Shown: positions 32,655 to 45,616, counted from the stretch's first letter. The stretch is 64,000 bases of DNA from Aphrocallistes beatrix (GCA_963281255.1 OY725494.1:4963549-5027548); one strand, 5' to 3'. Notes: a model not told the origin generated them from the letters alone. Numbers and translations: made by a program.

Positions 32655-34037
32655 TGCTCTGCGCTGATAGGACAGAATCTAACCGAGTAGGGGTGTTAGA
32701 GGTGTGAATATAAGTCTCATAGGCTAGGAACAGGTTGGGCTTTGCCAGACCACATCTTTGTTGATTCTTTTTTTACACCAAAGACTATGCATACTATGTA
32801 TTGTATAGGTAGCATATAATCCTAATTGTCCGAAATGACCCTACCCTAGTCTATGCTACTGAGATGTTAGATATAGCATATTTATCAACCATTCAAGTAT
32901 CCAGGGAATTTATCCCGGGGTTCGGAGTCAAATCAACCAATCGATTCTGATCTGTCATTAGGATGGGAGGTATAAATAAGCTGCCTCAGAAGGTAATACG
33001 GCAAAATCATTGAAAAAACTGACACGGCAAATGCCCGATCTGCAGTATTATCACAACTCACAAAGGTTCTCAATACTTTGTCAAGTTGGATCAAGATTAA
33101 TTGCTAGAAATTCGGTAGATAATATGCGAGCTGTTGGCAGAGAACGGATTAAGTTATCTAAAGATGGACAGTTAACGGAGTCGTCATGTTCCTAGAGTTC
33201 TGAGAATTTCCTTAGAAATTTGCTGTGTAAAAATGGTAGAATCTAACTAAAAGTACGCAAATCAACAAACTAACCATTCTGATCAGATAGAACTTAGAAA
33301 ATAAATATAAATACTACGTATAGATTGGAGCTGTTCCTAACCCGACAACGTATTTATACCACAAAAATGCTCATCACAAAAATGTTAATTGTTGAATAAT
33401 GATTGACCGTAAAATTCCAATAATTCTTTGAAGCCAAACAAGTCCATATTCATCCGAACACACAACGTATCCTTAATTCAGCGCAGATTTAGCCACAAAT
33501 CCAAACGCAGAGCAGACACAACTTGAACAGCTGTGTAGTCTCTAGATTGGATACCGTAAGTACGAAAGGAATGCATCTCTACGTAAATGGCTGCAATCAA
33601 AACTCCGAACTGAAACTTGACCTATCAGCTTTCTGTGATGGAGACATTTTGTGTCCAATATTTTTGGACGTTAGCAGTTGCGAATGCTGAATTCAATATT
33701 GTACAATTTGTGTCTGTGTTTCAAACTAAATATATTCATTTAGGGTTTATAACCAGTCTCTTTTGCTGGAAAATTATTTTGTCGTCATTGTATCGGATAA
33801 TTTTACGGGAGAAATCTGGAGGAAATTAATACCCTGAATCATCAAAAATCACTCTCCCAATAAAAATTTATAGACTCTCCGCTAGATATATGCCAGAGAA
33901 TCGTCTAATTATCTGAAACACTGAGCTAATATTAGCAGTGCTGGCAGAGGAGTTGGGTATTCTCTGAGTGGATATCTGGTTACAGAGTTAGGTGCACAGG
34001 CTTGTATATATCAGTCAGGCGCAGAGAAGAGCTAATC
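32655..34037. other. Intergenic, between divergent Numb and Shisa-like genes
   Basis: No exon recognised. It holds the upstream regions of both divergent genes. TATATA at 34005-34010 is the only TATA-like word near the plus-strand gene, and it is very close to its ATG. Open frames at 33010 and 33617 have no domain signature. Confidence 0.35.
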
Positions 34038-35066
34038 ATGAGTGGGAGAGTGATCGCCGTTGTTCTGATCATCTGTGTGCTATCCCTGACAAGGAGTGCA
34101 CTATCAAGTGAGTTGTATTGTGTGAAGACATTACATACCTAGCTGCCCACTCAGTATCCAGGAACTTAGTAGCCGAACAGAATTTGATTGGATGGATTTC
34201 AAGGAATTTCGCGAATAATTAGAACGATTTTTTTCAAATATTTTAAGATACGCTCCCAGCCTCCGGGTAATAAGCTGTATCATGGCAACAAAGGTAGGTG
34301 CTAGGAATGTGACTAATAGCTACTAAATGCGTGTAGGCGTTCTACTGTCAGAAGACGTCGTGTGCAAGAACGGGACCAGAGACGTGAACTGCAGCGATCC
34401 AGGAATGTTGAAACGAAACCCTGAGCTGTGCTGCCAATTCTCCAGCGCTCCAGTGTGCTGCAACGAAATTCCGTAAGTCAGTGTGGTTGCCATGTAATGT
34501 GCTACGTTTCAGCATATGGATGCCAAACTGAATAAATATTAGATCTATTTCCTATGAGAGATTTCTTCAAAAGAAATTTCTCAGTATAGAGACATAACGT
34601 CCGTAGATGGTTTTGGAGAGAAAGTTCTAACCGAGTCTAGTTCAATGCGTTTGTTAGGAATAAAATTTGCATGTTTTAAAATCAGATGTATGAAATATGG
34701 ATAATGCGGAAATAGTTCGACTTTTCGAAAAAGGAAATAGTTCGACATTTTATCATTAGGATTAATGGTGGTTTTTATGTGAACTATTTCCACCATACCG
34801 AAATAAGTTAACCGGTGTGTCCTAGGCTGAGTGCTAATGGAGCTCCAAAGGTTCGCAACCTGACGACGCCTAATCTAAGGAATGTTCCCTCTAGGAAGCT
34901 GGTGGCCTACATAGTTGCGGGCGTAGTTGGTTGCTTAGCACTGTTCGGAGGATTGTTACTCTGCATCGCTATCTGCTGTTGCTGCTGCTTCTTCGGGGCA
35001 GGGGCCACATTCTGCGCGAGAAAATCCGTTGCTACGCGTGGGATGCGTGGATATCAGAAGGTGTGA
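34038..35066 (+). CDS. Shisa-like Cys-rich single-pass membrane protein
   Basis: Three exons in frame (34038-34107, 34337-34472, 34826-35066), 148 aa. It has a signal peptide (about residues 1-22, hydrophobic VIAVVLIICVLSL). The ectodomain has six cysteines spaced C-x8-C-x12-CC-x7-CC. One membrane segment follows (LVAYIVAGVVGCLALFGGLL), then a CCCCCFF juxtamembrane cluster likely to be palmitoylated, then a short basic tail. The C, C, CC, CC pattern followed by one membrane span fits the Shisa/CYYR1/WBP1 group of membrane adaptors, but no diagnostic residue beyond the cysteines is visible, so the family call is tentative. An AATAAA about 170 nt after the stop lies close to the end of the oppositely oriented kinase gene (stop at 35264). 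Confidence 0.7.
34703..34798. mobile_element. Short copy of the GTGGAAATAGTTCG MITE
   Basis: AATGCGGAAATAGTTCGAC to GAACTATTTCCACCATA; reverse-oriented, internally deleted relative of 30762-30936. In intron 2 of the Shisa-like gene. Confidence 0.65.
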
Positions 35067-35263
35067 ATGGAATGTAGAATATTAAACTGTGTAAATATTG
35101 TGGACATTATTGTTGTGTTTGTGCAAAGGAAATAATGACTTGTATGTTTGTAAATAATTAAAAACACTAATATATCACCAATATACATCTGCAATCATAA
35201 CGTTGAATATTTGACACCTGCATTATCGCAACAAATAAATATAAACAATCGTGTCCACGCGTG

Positions 35264-38200
35264 TCAGGGAGTTGACACGTCGTGCTCTGAAGAGGAAGGC
35301 TTGACGACCTGAGCGATCGAAGGAAGCAGATCTCTCTCTCCCTCCGGAGTTGCCGGGGCAGATCTAGAGGCAGAGTCGCACGGAGGAGGACAGAGGCCAG
35401 ACCCCGAATCTACTCGGGTGAAGTGGAGCTGTTCTGATTGGTCCAAAGCCTCCGGGATTACTGGATCAACGGAGGTGATAGGTGGCGCCTGTTTCTTAGT
35501 TTGACTAAACTTAGAACGAATCCCTAAAAATAGAAATATCAGATAAATTCAGCACAATCAGCTGTTAGCAAATCAGCTGTTGAGCACAATCAGCTGATAG
35601 CACAATCAGCTGTTGAGTACTGACTTCCGAAAATGGAGATAGTCTCGCTCCGTTTCTTGATTGCGACCTCGCTGGCGGCCTCGGCTAGCTCAGGCTCTAG
35701 AGAATTTTCTGGCGCATCAAATGTGGCTTCTTTCTTCCGACCTACACACATACCACTGGTAACTAGGCAGCTAGAACTGAATCTGAATCTGACAGCCTAT
35801 TTAGTATTTTTATGAGAAAAATAGAACATTAATATGACGAAATTGAATAATGGAATCATAGGCGCCAAATGTGGGTACCCAGGTTTGGAGCCTGTGGGGG
35901 GCCGTGGTGCTGAGCAGTGTAGGAAGCTGTGGTATGGCAGGACTCCACACAAACTTATAGGTTACTACTAAACCCCAAAATTATGTTAATTGAGTCTAAA
36001 TATATATCCCAATTATATTTTTCTTCCATTATAGTCCGAGATTTTCTTTTCCCTAGGTAACAACAATAGCTGTATATCGATATTTGAGTATCTAAGAATC
36101 AAAAGATTTTCTGGGGGGTAAGCCCCTCAGACCCCCTTACCGTCGCTCGCTCTTGGGCCCCCAGGTTTTATTCTATTTTCCAAAACTTGGCGCCTATGAA
36201 TGGAATCCCGGATCAAATTGGTAGTGAGAGATCTTCTTAATGGTCCCAGCATGCATTATCACTGACATCCTATCTCTTCACACTAATCAGTGTGAAGACT
36301 TCCTTATTTGGTCATCAATGGAGATGTGACAAATCAAATAAACACTATCATTCGCCGAATCCGAATTTCAATATCATTCTCATCGTCAAGTGACTGAATG
36401 AATCCAGAACAAATGACTCAGCAGATCGTTAAAGCCACCAAGCACTATGCAAGTTCCATGCAAATGTTGCACGAAAATAGAACAACATATTGCATACAAC
36501 TTTGTTGCATAAGAATACAATTTATATCCAATAAATATACTCGCTAGCTCCTAGAGGACAGTTTGGGCTGAAAGCTCACCGAAAAAGGGGAATCTTTTTT
36601 TTCCTTTCTTTATCTCTGCTAGCTCCTTCTGGCTGTGTGCCACGATCAGCTTGGTCCTCTCAAGCTATGAATATTAAACCGACATCAACACCCTTCATCT
36701 TGAAATGGGTCGAATGGGCGCCATTTAGAAACCTTGCGCACCTGTCAGATGAAGTACGGACGGAATAGTGTGCCTTGGACGAATAGGCAAAATAAATGCT
36801 TAATATCTGACTAACTAATGCAATGATACTACACGCAAATATCAAAAATAAACTCAGCACACATTGAAAGGTGAATTAGTCTTCAATAAATTGACGGTGT
36901 GTAGTGACGGATTTATCAAAATACTTCAGCTAGAAATTAATATTATTTAAGCTAGCCATCCATGTCTGAACCTATCAGAATACTGAGTGCGTAGGCCAGA
37001 TTCGTTTAGGATTTAATGTTTGAGTTATTGGTCTCAGGATTAAATGCTTCGTAGAAGTACAAATTGACATAAATGCAGGTTCTGTTTTTAGAAAAAAGCA
37101 CAAAGAAACAAAAAACGAACTTCCAGCTCCAACTGTCTCAGTTTGAATTGCTGTTCCAAGTAGTCCATCTCTTCTCTAGGAATCAAATCGTATTTACTTC
37201 TAATAGTTTGTCCTTGATCAGCTGGTTTAGTTTCATTATTTGGTTCCTGATCAGCTGGTTTAGTTTCATTATTTGGTTCCTGATCAGCTGGTTTAGTTTC
37301 ATTATTTGGTTCCTGATCAGCTGGTTTAGTTTCAGTTCCATTAGTTAACGGTGCAGGAGTGGTTTCCTCTGGCACAATGGTGATCTCTCTCTTGATCGCT
37401 ACAGTCAGAGTTACGTTTAACGAGGTTTACAATCGAATGGAAAGATTGAAATGAAAAAGTTTACTCAAATGGCAGAATCAAATAATATTATACTTTTAGT
37501 GCAAGTCTAGTATTATGACAATATTGGCTTGTAACGTACAGAGCGGAATTACATTTGGACCAAGATTCCTTATAAGGTGGAGCGGCAGTACTGGTGCTGG
37601 GAATAAAAAATTGTGAATCTTAGTTTCAAAAGGAATTCGAACCTTTCAAGTCTGGAGGAATGGCGTCAGTCAGAATCTTAGCCTCAGTGTCACACTCAGT
37701 CTCAGTTCTGGGCACAATACTCTGTTCCGAAAATTTCTTCAGCTTCTGGGCTGCCAACACGACGTTGGCAGCCCTCACGAATTGGAACTGATTGTTCCTC
37801 ATGTCCTATCGCAAGGAGGTGTGAATGTGAGAAAGAGAGTAAGAGCTATAAATAGAACTCACGAGTATCTCCGACTGTTTATTAGAAATTTCCGATTCAA
37901 AATCCCTCTCTTTGTAGCCCATAGGCAGCGACGCCTTCAGTTCCTACACAGCACATACTGAATGCTAGAGCACATTACACAGCACATACTGAATGCTAGA
38001 GCACATTACACAGCACATACTGAATGCTAGAGCACATTACACAGCACATACTGAATGCTAGAGTACCTTACACAGCACATACTGAATGCTAGAGTACCTT
38101 ACAGACTTATTTCTCTGGGATTAAACGATGGAATAAAACTAATTTGAATGAAACTAATTCATACCAAGATGTCTAACTGTTTCTGGGTTATAACAGCTGA

Positions 38201-40905
38201 TCCCCTGGTGCCGGGGCCAGAGGCAGTGGAGCTGACGGCTCGGAAGCTCATCCTGCTGACAGTGGAGTCCCGTCCCAGCCCCTCCTCCACGATGTTCTCC
38301 TGGTTCACCTGTGTGTGCTCCGCGTCTCTCTGCCATTGCTCGCGTGAAGCTTGGAATTCCAATGAGGAGAACGGGTCTCTATGGTTCTGTTTCTGGAGAC
38401 GCTTCAGCTCTTCAACTATGACCTTTATATTCCAGCGTTTCTCGCATTCCGGTGTCAGGCACTCTAGCAACCAGTTATAAAAGTGATGGAATGCTTTGTT
38501 AAACTGAGAAGATTTCTATAAACTATCTCTCTATTTCTAGGATACGGAACTTACTCGCAAGAATGTTCTTGAATGGAGCGGGAAATGTGTCCGGAAGTGG
38601 GAGAGCCACTGTACCCTGTGCCACTCCTAGCAACACCATGAACTCTGGAATGTTGGGGTATGGGAACACTTGCACTAACAGTTCCCAGAATATCACACCC
38701 AGACTGAAGAGAAGAATTTAAAATTACTCAAACAAAAATGAAAATGTCAGCAGTCGAACTGAGATAGCATTACGTCGTTATTTCTAAGTATATTCGCGAA
38801 TAGTGCAAACTAGTGCAGTACTACAGTATACAGTTGCTCTGAGAGAGAACGAGGAAGCTAAGGATCTTGGCATTAAGATAGCAAACGATTAACTCTCTTG
38901 CCTAGATACCAACATTCCATAAACGGGAGGATTCCTTAAAAGTGGGGCAGTTGCTAGGAAGTAAACGCCCAACAAATGCTTAAAATCAGTGCAGTGCAAG
39001 TTTCTGAAAGTGGCGCTCACCTCCACACATCCGAGTGGGCAGAGTGTCGGTTGTAGCGGATGGCTTCGGGCGCCATATACACGTAGGTGCCCTTGTCTGT
39101 GGTGAGGTGTGTCTTCGCCAGCTCTCGAGCCAGGCCGAAGTCAATCAGCTTGAGGGTGTTGCCTTCCAGAGACATCGGGTCTGAGGGCACCACCTCTCTC
39201 AGTAGGAGGACTACACATATAAGAGGATGCCATTGTGACAAACTGGTTGCTAGTATGTTCAGTGAAAGGCACAAGGCCTGCTGGGATACTATTTAGTTTC
39301 AATGGAATGCAATACAACAGAGCTTTTATGTAATTACTGTGTACAAATACTATTATTATGTTAAGCGATTTGTGACCATTGAATGCTTGGAACTTGAAGT
39401 AATTCGCTAATAATAATCTCACTGCACTCCGCAAACAACAACATTCTATTCGTGGATTCAAGAGAAGACGATTGGAATGCGTACCGTTCTTGGTCTTGAG
39501 GTCTCTGTGTATGATCGGGACTTCCAGAGCTGAGTGCATGTACTCGAGCCCCTCCGCTATCTGGAGGCAGAAGTTCAGCACCAGCGAGTAGCACTTAAGC
39601 ACCACCTAGTGATGGGATGGGAGTAATGGAATGAAGTTAGCTGTTTCAGAAGTGATTGATTTCTTAGGGAGAATAGAATCGGTGAGTCAACTGATAGCTT
39701 CTAGAACTTTCCGAGGAAATACTTGATTGGTTAATGACTCAGGGAGAAACAAGTTAATTTGGAAAATCCCCAACAACGCTATGGAGTAAAGGAATGCCAC
39801 TGACCTTTTCTCTGTGCAGCAGATGGTACAGCTCTCCTCCAGCACAGTACTCCAGCACCAGCGAGTACCTGAGCGCTGATACGTCCACCAGGACCCCGAT
39901 CAGCTGGCAGAGGTTGACGTGGTAGGTGTCCTGAGTGTCCGGACGCCCCAGGCAGGACAGCTTGGCCAAGATGGTGGCCTCCTGGTTCACCTCCTTCAGC
40001 AGGTCCAGCGACACTCGGTCTGTGCATTAGAATCGTATCAAAGTTAACGAGACTGCATTTTGATCAGAAATCTGGAATTTCAATACAAATTAATACAAAT
40101 TCCACATTGCTGATCAAATGTACGGTCTCAAAGTTATCCATGGTCCGCCGTGCTAACTCACGTGTCTTGATCTCCTTCACTGCCACGGGTCTGCCTTTGT
40201 AGGAGTGCTTGAATACCTGACCGAACCCTCCGTCTCCAAGGAAGTTCTCCTGCTCCAGGTCGCCCAGCGCGATGCGCGGGATGGATCGGGGAAGGACGTA
40301 GGTGCAAGGGAAGTACCCCGGCTCCCTCTCCTCCGTCTGCCCGCGCCCCGGGACCACGTCGCCGTACATGAAGTCTCTGTTCTGGAGAGATCTCGTCACG
40401 CGAATGTTGACCTACAAACGTAAGCGTAACACATTCCTATCGCACAGTCTCGTAGTATAGGACGTAACATTAATTGGTCGGGAATGGCGGCAAAAATCAA
40501 TACGTGACAAATCACTCTCTGAAACAACCAATGGAACATCTCGGCTGAACTGAGCTCAGTTCAATCTAGGATCTGAATCCAATCCGACAGAACGGTTTAT
40601 TTCGACTAATCACATCGCTCTATTCTCCACGGCCTGAGTTGGTTTATTTACGATAAAGTCGCTATGAACATTGCTCTGTGATTACTTCAATGCTCGGCTG
40701 CCTCACGTACCCTGACGTCCTGTCCCGGCGTGAGGTCCAGGAAGCTGGAACAGTCCGCGGGGGTGTTCTTGCGCGGGTCCAAGTCCCGCTTGGGCTTGAA
40801 CTCGAAGAGAACCTCTGCGGTGGGGTCTTTCTCGAAGAGAGAGTAGGAGTGCATGAAGTGTTTGCTGGTCACTCTTTTGCTGTTCCCTCTCTCCCGCGTC
40901 GCCAT
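35264..40905 (-). CDS. Mixed-lineage-type MAP3K (SH3-kinase-zipper)
   Basis: Thirteen exons in frame, 800 aa: 40905-40711, 40411-40162, 40019-39805, 39605-39485, 39210-39021, 38703-38555, 38463-38165, 37943-37863, 37805-37643, 37398-37121, 36664-36580, 35741-35625, 35523-35264. A divergent SH3 domain (about 25-105, ending GYFPCTYV) precedes a kinase domain (about 113-375): GDGGFGQV glycine loop, VAVK lysine, HRDLKTKN catalytic loop, DFGLARE, MAPE, and the subdomain XI Leu-Glu-Cys-Leu. Charged coiled-coil segments follow, including LERTKLIVAHSQKELAEIKK and a basic RFPFFGRKK that resembles the MLK zipper and downstream basic stretch. The last part is Ser/Pro-rich. Expected role: JNK/p38 pathway kinase. 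I see no CRIB motif. The first ATG is chosen after a plausible 3' splice site; an upstream ATG at 40992 is possible. Confidence 0.87.
35857..36198. mobile_element. hAT-type MITE, 342 bp
   Basis: Terminal inverted repeats CATAGGCGCCAA and TTGGCGCCTATG. Perfect 8-bp target duplication AATGGAAT at 35849-35856 and 36199-36206. Lies in the intron before kinase exon 12. Confidence 0.9.
37200..37338 (-). repeat. 33-bp coding repeats in the MAP3K
   Basis: Four copies of an 11-residue unit ETKPADQEPNN, the last shortened to ETKPADQGQ, in exon 10 between the coiled-coil segments. Near-identical at DNA level, so recent. Confidence 0.85.
37945..38104. repeat. 34-bp tandem repeats in a MAP3K intron
   Basis: Five nearly identical copies of a unit containing CACAGCACATACTGAATGCT, confined to the intron between exons 7 and 8. 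Confidence 0.85.
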
Positions 40906-42201
40906 CAGATAACACGCTAGCACAGGAAATAGCAGTGGGATGGACCATGGATTGGTTAGCATTATTGGGATTAGACACATTTTGAGTGTCAATTAACGCG
41001 CTTAATTGCTAAAAAGCTCTTAACGGAGAAAACCGTAGAAATAGCCGTTTAATGCACTGAATATTTTATGGGAAGCATGGATTGGACATATTTCGTGCAG
41101 CTCTATAGGAATGGAATAGACGGGTCCGTCCGTTGTCTGCATGCTGTATTCCGAGAAACCCAGCAATCCGATTCGGGGCAAATTTTTCTTGTGGAATCCC
41201 TTTAATAAAATCAGCAATTCCTGTGCACTGCACATTATACTTATTTTGTTTCATTATTTCCGGGTTTACAAGGATTTTATTCAAAAATAATACTCAACAA
41301 GTAATCCACACAAAAAAGCAATTCTGTGAGAGGAAGTTCTCCTCGAGAGTTGAAAGAGTCTTCAAAACTCTCTCAGGAATGTGAGATTCTAGAATAATAT
41401 GCATTCAATAAGTTTCATCCTGCTACAGAATATTATAAGGGAGTAGCTCACACACGTCATCACAATACAGAGGTAACAACTAAATTCCTAGCCTAGGAAC
41501 TTAACACAGAAATTGCAAAGAGTATTGGACTCACAGGGTAGGTAGGCTTACGAGGCAGTAGAAGGGTTGCGCTGTTACTACACTTTTCAAAGAACTGTGT
41601 TGGTTCTACGGACGATGGCACACTTTTGATTAACGCAATGACAATGGCCTCGCCACTTTTTATGAGCTTCCGACGGCTGTGTTAGTGTACGAATATGAGA
41701 CTCACCATAGGAATGCAGCATATCTGATGACAATCCGACTAAAATAAGAAATGAATCAACAAATAAACCAATATGTGTAAACAAACGCGTAAATGAGTGT
41801 AAACAATGTTGACAATAACAACAATTTGATGAGATATATCAACTCTCAATTCTGCTCTACTCCAATTAAATCATCTAATAACTATATTTCCATCCTAAAT
41901 TCTTGAAACAAACAAACAAACAAACACACTGAGTGAGATTCACGTAGCTACTAACAATCGTATTTGCTCGAGACTCGCTCTTGTCGATAGAGCAACTTTC
42001 TAACAGAGAATATCACTATCACTTCAACTCTATTCCAATCTTACCTCAGCTCTACAAATCTTAAGATTAAATTATAAGATTTATGGAGTAATTATGCGTT
42101 TTATGAGTATTGCAGTGAGAAGAGAATGCAGGCATTGAGGATTAGAAGTGTGAAAATATGAATACAACAGAAAGATAGTTACACAGATGTAGAAGTGAGT
42201 G
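40906..42201. other. Intergenic: MAP3K 5' region and FBXL 3' flank
   Basis: No gene recognised. A (CAAA)n tract lies near 41908. The kinase transcript probably starts here, since a 3' splice-like CTGTGCTAG precedes the chosen ATG. Confidence 0.35.
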
Positions 42202-45200
42202 TCACAGAATTTCGCAGTGTCTGCAGCCCCGGAAAAACCGGGCGGCGCGACCTTGCGAAGTGAGCGGGACTGTCACCAAGGGCGCGAAGTAGGCCTGCAC
42301 CTTCAGCGCGGGAAGCGAGCTCTAAAAATAGAAATGAATGAGGACAAACTACAATGCACTCTTTCCACGAGTCGAGTCACTGAGTCAGGATTACTGTCAT
42401 CAATTCATGACAGTAGACATGACTAGGACTTTCTAAGAGTCACATGCCAATCCTGTGTGCATCGCTGCTAATGGAATAGCCATAGTAGAAGTATAGGACC
42501 CAATCACCATTATTGTGCTGGTATAGGGAGTTGAGAGATATAATTAGCTACCTTGAGTCTATCCACTCCAGCTCTCGAGATCTGCTGGCAATCGTACAGG
42601 TACACCTTGATGAGTGGAGCGCAGTATCTGCAAAGGATATGGAACCATGAGGTGTGAGAATATGGAACCATGAGGTGTGAGAATATGGAACCATGAGGTG
42701 TGAGAATATGGAACTAGAGGTGTGAGAATATGGAACTAGAGGTGTGAGAATATGGAACCATGAGGTGTGAGAATATGGAACTAGAGGTGTGAGAATATGG
42801 AACTAGAGGTGTGAGAATATGGAACCATGAGGTGTGAGAATATGGAACCATGAGGTATGAGAATATGGAACCATGAGGTGTGAGAATATGGAACTATAGG
42901 TGTGATGTGAACTAACATGAGGTGGTCGATGGAGGTGTCGGTGAGGAGAGGACAGTTGTCCAATTCCAGAATTTGAAGAGTCTCACTCGCTGCTTCTCCA
43001 GCTGTGAGCGCCTGTATTCCGTCGTCAGTGATCTGATCACAAGCAGACAGTGTCTGTAAACAAAAGAGTAAACAAACAAACAAACAAACAAACAAACAAA
43101 CAAACAAACAAACAAACACTCCTAGAGGGTGCACATACCAAGCTCTTGATTCTGCTGCAGTATCTCGCTAGGTTCGTTAGTGTAATGTCAGAAATCTAAA
43201 CAGATCAGGAATGGAATCTAATTATAGAACAAATCTATTCCGGTCCACTCACCAACACACACTCCTCCATGTCCAAATGCTCCAGCTCTCTGCAGCCCTG
43301 TAAGTAACACTCGTAAACAACAACAACAACAACAATTGTTTACTGCTCTGGCATTGCTAGTGAGTGAATATTCCAACCAACCTGACAGAGTCCCTGGAAT
43401 CCGGTGTCTGTGAGTCGGACACAATTGGACACTGCTAGTGACCTAGAAGCACGCAATAAGATACATAGCTATGCGGCATAAGGGTTGCTAGGTGCTTACT
43501 TTAGGCGCGTGCAGAATTGTCCGAGTGCTTGAAGTGTGGAATTTGACACATCGCAGTGTGAAAGAGAAATGAACCTCAAATCGCAATTCTCCGCCACAGC
43601 TTTCACACCTACATCTGTCACACGCTATCACGTAAACAGAAAGTAAACAAGGAGAACAAGTAAACAGAGAGTAAACAAGGAGTAACACCTTGCAGAAGGT
43701 GACAGAGAGTTTGGAGAGGTGAGGGCAGTGAGCAGCGATGTGCTTCAGACCTGTGTCATCGATCTATAAATAGACTAGATGAAGGCTGGGATTCCTGTTT
43801 CTATAAATAGACTAGATGAAGGCTGGAATTCCTGTTTCTATAAATAGACTCACGGAGAAGCAGTAGTCGAGGTAGAGCGTGTGGATGCTGTGACACCTCT
43901 GAACCAGTCGCAGCAGGCCTCCGTTGGTGAGCTTGGAGCAGTAGGAGAGGAACACAGACTCCAGCAGCGGACACCCGAGCCTAGCCAGACTGAACATTAT
44001 AGCGGAACTACCAAACCTATGCTCGTACTGCCTTATATGGAATACGGAGTGCTATTTATAGGAATGCCTTTCTAAGCGTTTCAGCAAGACTAAATAGAGC
44101 TATCGGAACTGCTATTTACGCCTAGCTAGGTTTGAATGGATTCCAGAGGGTCTGGAGGCTGGGATTACCCGAGGTGATGAAGAGTAGCGTCAGTGATGCG
44201 AGTGCAGCTCCTCACGTCCAGTCTCCTCAGCTTCACACATCTCTCCGACAGGTAGCACCCCACACTAGGACAGAAGGAATTCATTGGAGCAGAAGGAATT
44301 CATTCAAGCACGGCTCAGTTGGAAGTGAGCTCACCTGTCCGTGATGGCGATGCATCCGTTCAGGTCCAGCTCTTCTAGGTTGGGACAGTACTTGGTGAGG
44401 GACCTGTGACACAATTAAGATTAAAGAGAACAGAGGTGCGAAGTGGCAGAGTGGCAGGTGTGGCACCTGAGAGAGTCGTCTTCCACATTCTTGCAGCTGC
44501 GGAGAGAAAGTGCGCGAAGAAATCCGCCGCAGCGTCTGCTGATAGGCTTCATGACTGAAGTCTACAACAAACATTCCTAACACCGCAAAACGTAACCAGG
44601 GAAGAAGTGCGAAAATATGAATATATAGAACACTAGGGAAAAGGTGAAATATTGTGCGAGCAAATCTCAGCTGCACACTAAACTATGCAAAGATTCTACA
44701 ACCAATTTAGATAAAAATCGAACAGTTTGCCAGGATCTTCTGATGGGACCTAACACCTAACTGGGATGTAGCCTCAGTGGATCCAGAAACTGACAAGTTT
44801 TGCTTCAAAATATGCCCAAATTCTTATAATTTAGACAAAATAGACGCAATATTTGTCACTAAATTTAGTATATAGGCGCTAACTACGGCGAAGATACCTT
44901 TATGTTAATCTGGTATTCAAACAGATCTATCCTCTGCCAATTCGATCCATCCATCGCCAGCTCGCACCATAACTACAGGGGTGTCATATTGGAATGTGAG
45001 GGTGTGTGGTGTACACTTGTCTGAGAGACACTGACCTGACAGACTGAGGCGGAGCGACACAAGGAGACCACGTCGAGGTGTGAAAATATTCTAAACACAA
45101 AACAATAATAAAATACATACACTCGTACGTGTAACTTCTCCATTCCAGTAATATCATTGACTATGTCCTGACCAATTATATTCACGTACTTTTATAATTA

Positions 45201-45616
45201 GTTCTTGTAAAATGAATTTTGAGACCCAAACCCACTGATTCAGTTGGTCTCACGCGGACAGACGAGGATATTCATTGCCTGAGACAGATGACAACCAACC
45301 AGAAAATTCGTAGCCAGGACTGCTAATCAAAACAGAAGTCGGATGAAACCTCGGAATGCGTACAGCTAAGCACAGCCTACCTTAGAATGACGTCTCGTGA
45401 GAGAGAGTTGATGTGGATATTGGAACTGGCGCTTCTCTTCTTGTTCGCCCGCTCACTCTGCCAGCAGCCCACTTCCTGGAAAAGAGCAGCGCCGTTCCTG
45501 ATTGGTCGGATTGGGGAGGGACTATCGAGCTCGGAAAGCAGCGGCTGAGTGGGCGGGATAAAGTACAGACACAGCTGCTCTTCTCTCTCGGGCCTCTCTT
45601 CTGATTGGTCCACCAT
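42202..45616 (-). CDS. FBXL20: F-box/LRR protein, FBXL20/FBXL2 orthologue
   Basis: Fifteen exons in frame, 485 aa: 45616-45381, 45090-45036, 44972-44898, 44561-44467, 44403-44335, 44264-44169, 43989-43854, 43763-43689, 43624-43500, 43442-43382, 43297-43253, 43195-43139, 43053-42917, 42627-42552, 42321-42202. F-box at about residues 69-115 (LSRDVILRIFSHLDVVSLCR, then LAMDGSNWQRIDLF). A run of cysteine-containing leucine-rich repeats follows (SRRCGGFLRALSLRSC, LDLNGCIAITD, LELDNCPLLTDTSIDHL, YLYDCQQISRAGVDRL), then KVQAYFAP and a terminal CEIL. The last is a CaaX box predicted to be geranylgeranylated, as in FBXL2/FBXL20, which end the same way. Role: substrate adaptor of SCF ubiquitin ligases at membranes. 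It has about 45 extra N-terminal residues relative to vertebrate FBXL20. Confidence 0.93.
42641..42905. repeat. About 23-bp tandem repeats in an FBXL intron
   Basis: About a dozen copies of GAGGTGTGAGAATATGGAAC with small length differences (ACCAT present or absent), filling the intron before exon 14. Confidence 0.9.
43766..43852. repeat. 42-bp tandem duplication in an FBXL intron
   Basis: Two copies of CTATAAATAGACTAGATGAA... plus a third CTATAAATAG. The whole intron between exons 7 and 8 is this duplication, and each copy carries a usable-looking TAG acceptor on the minus strand. Confidence 0.85.
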
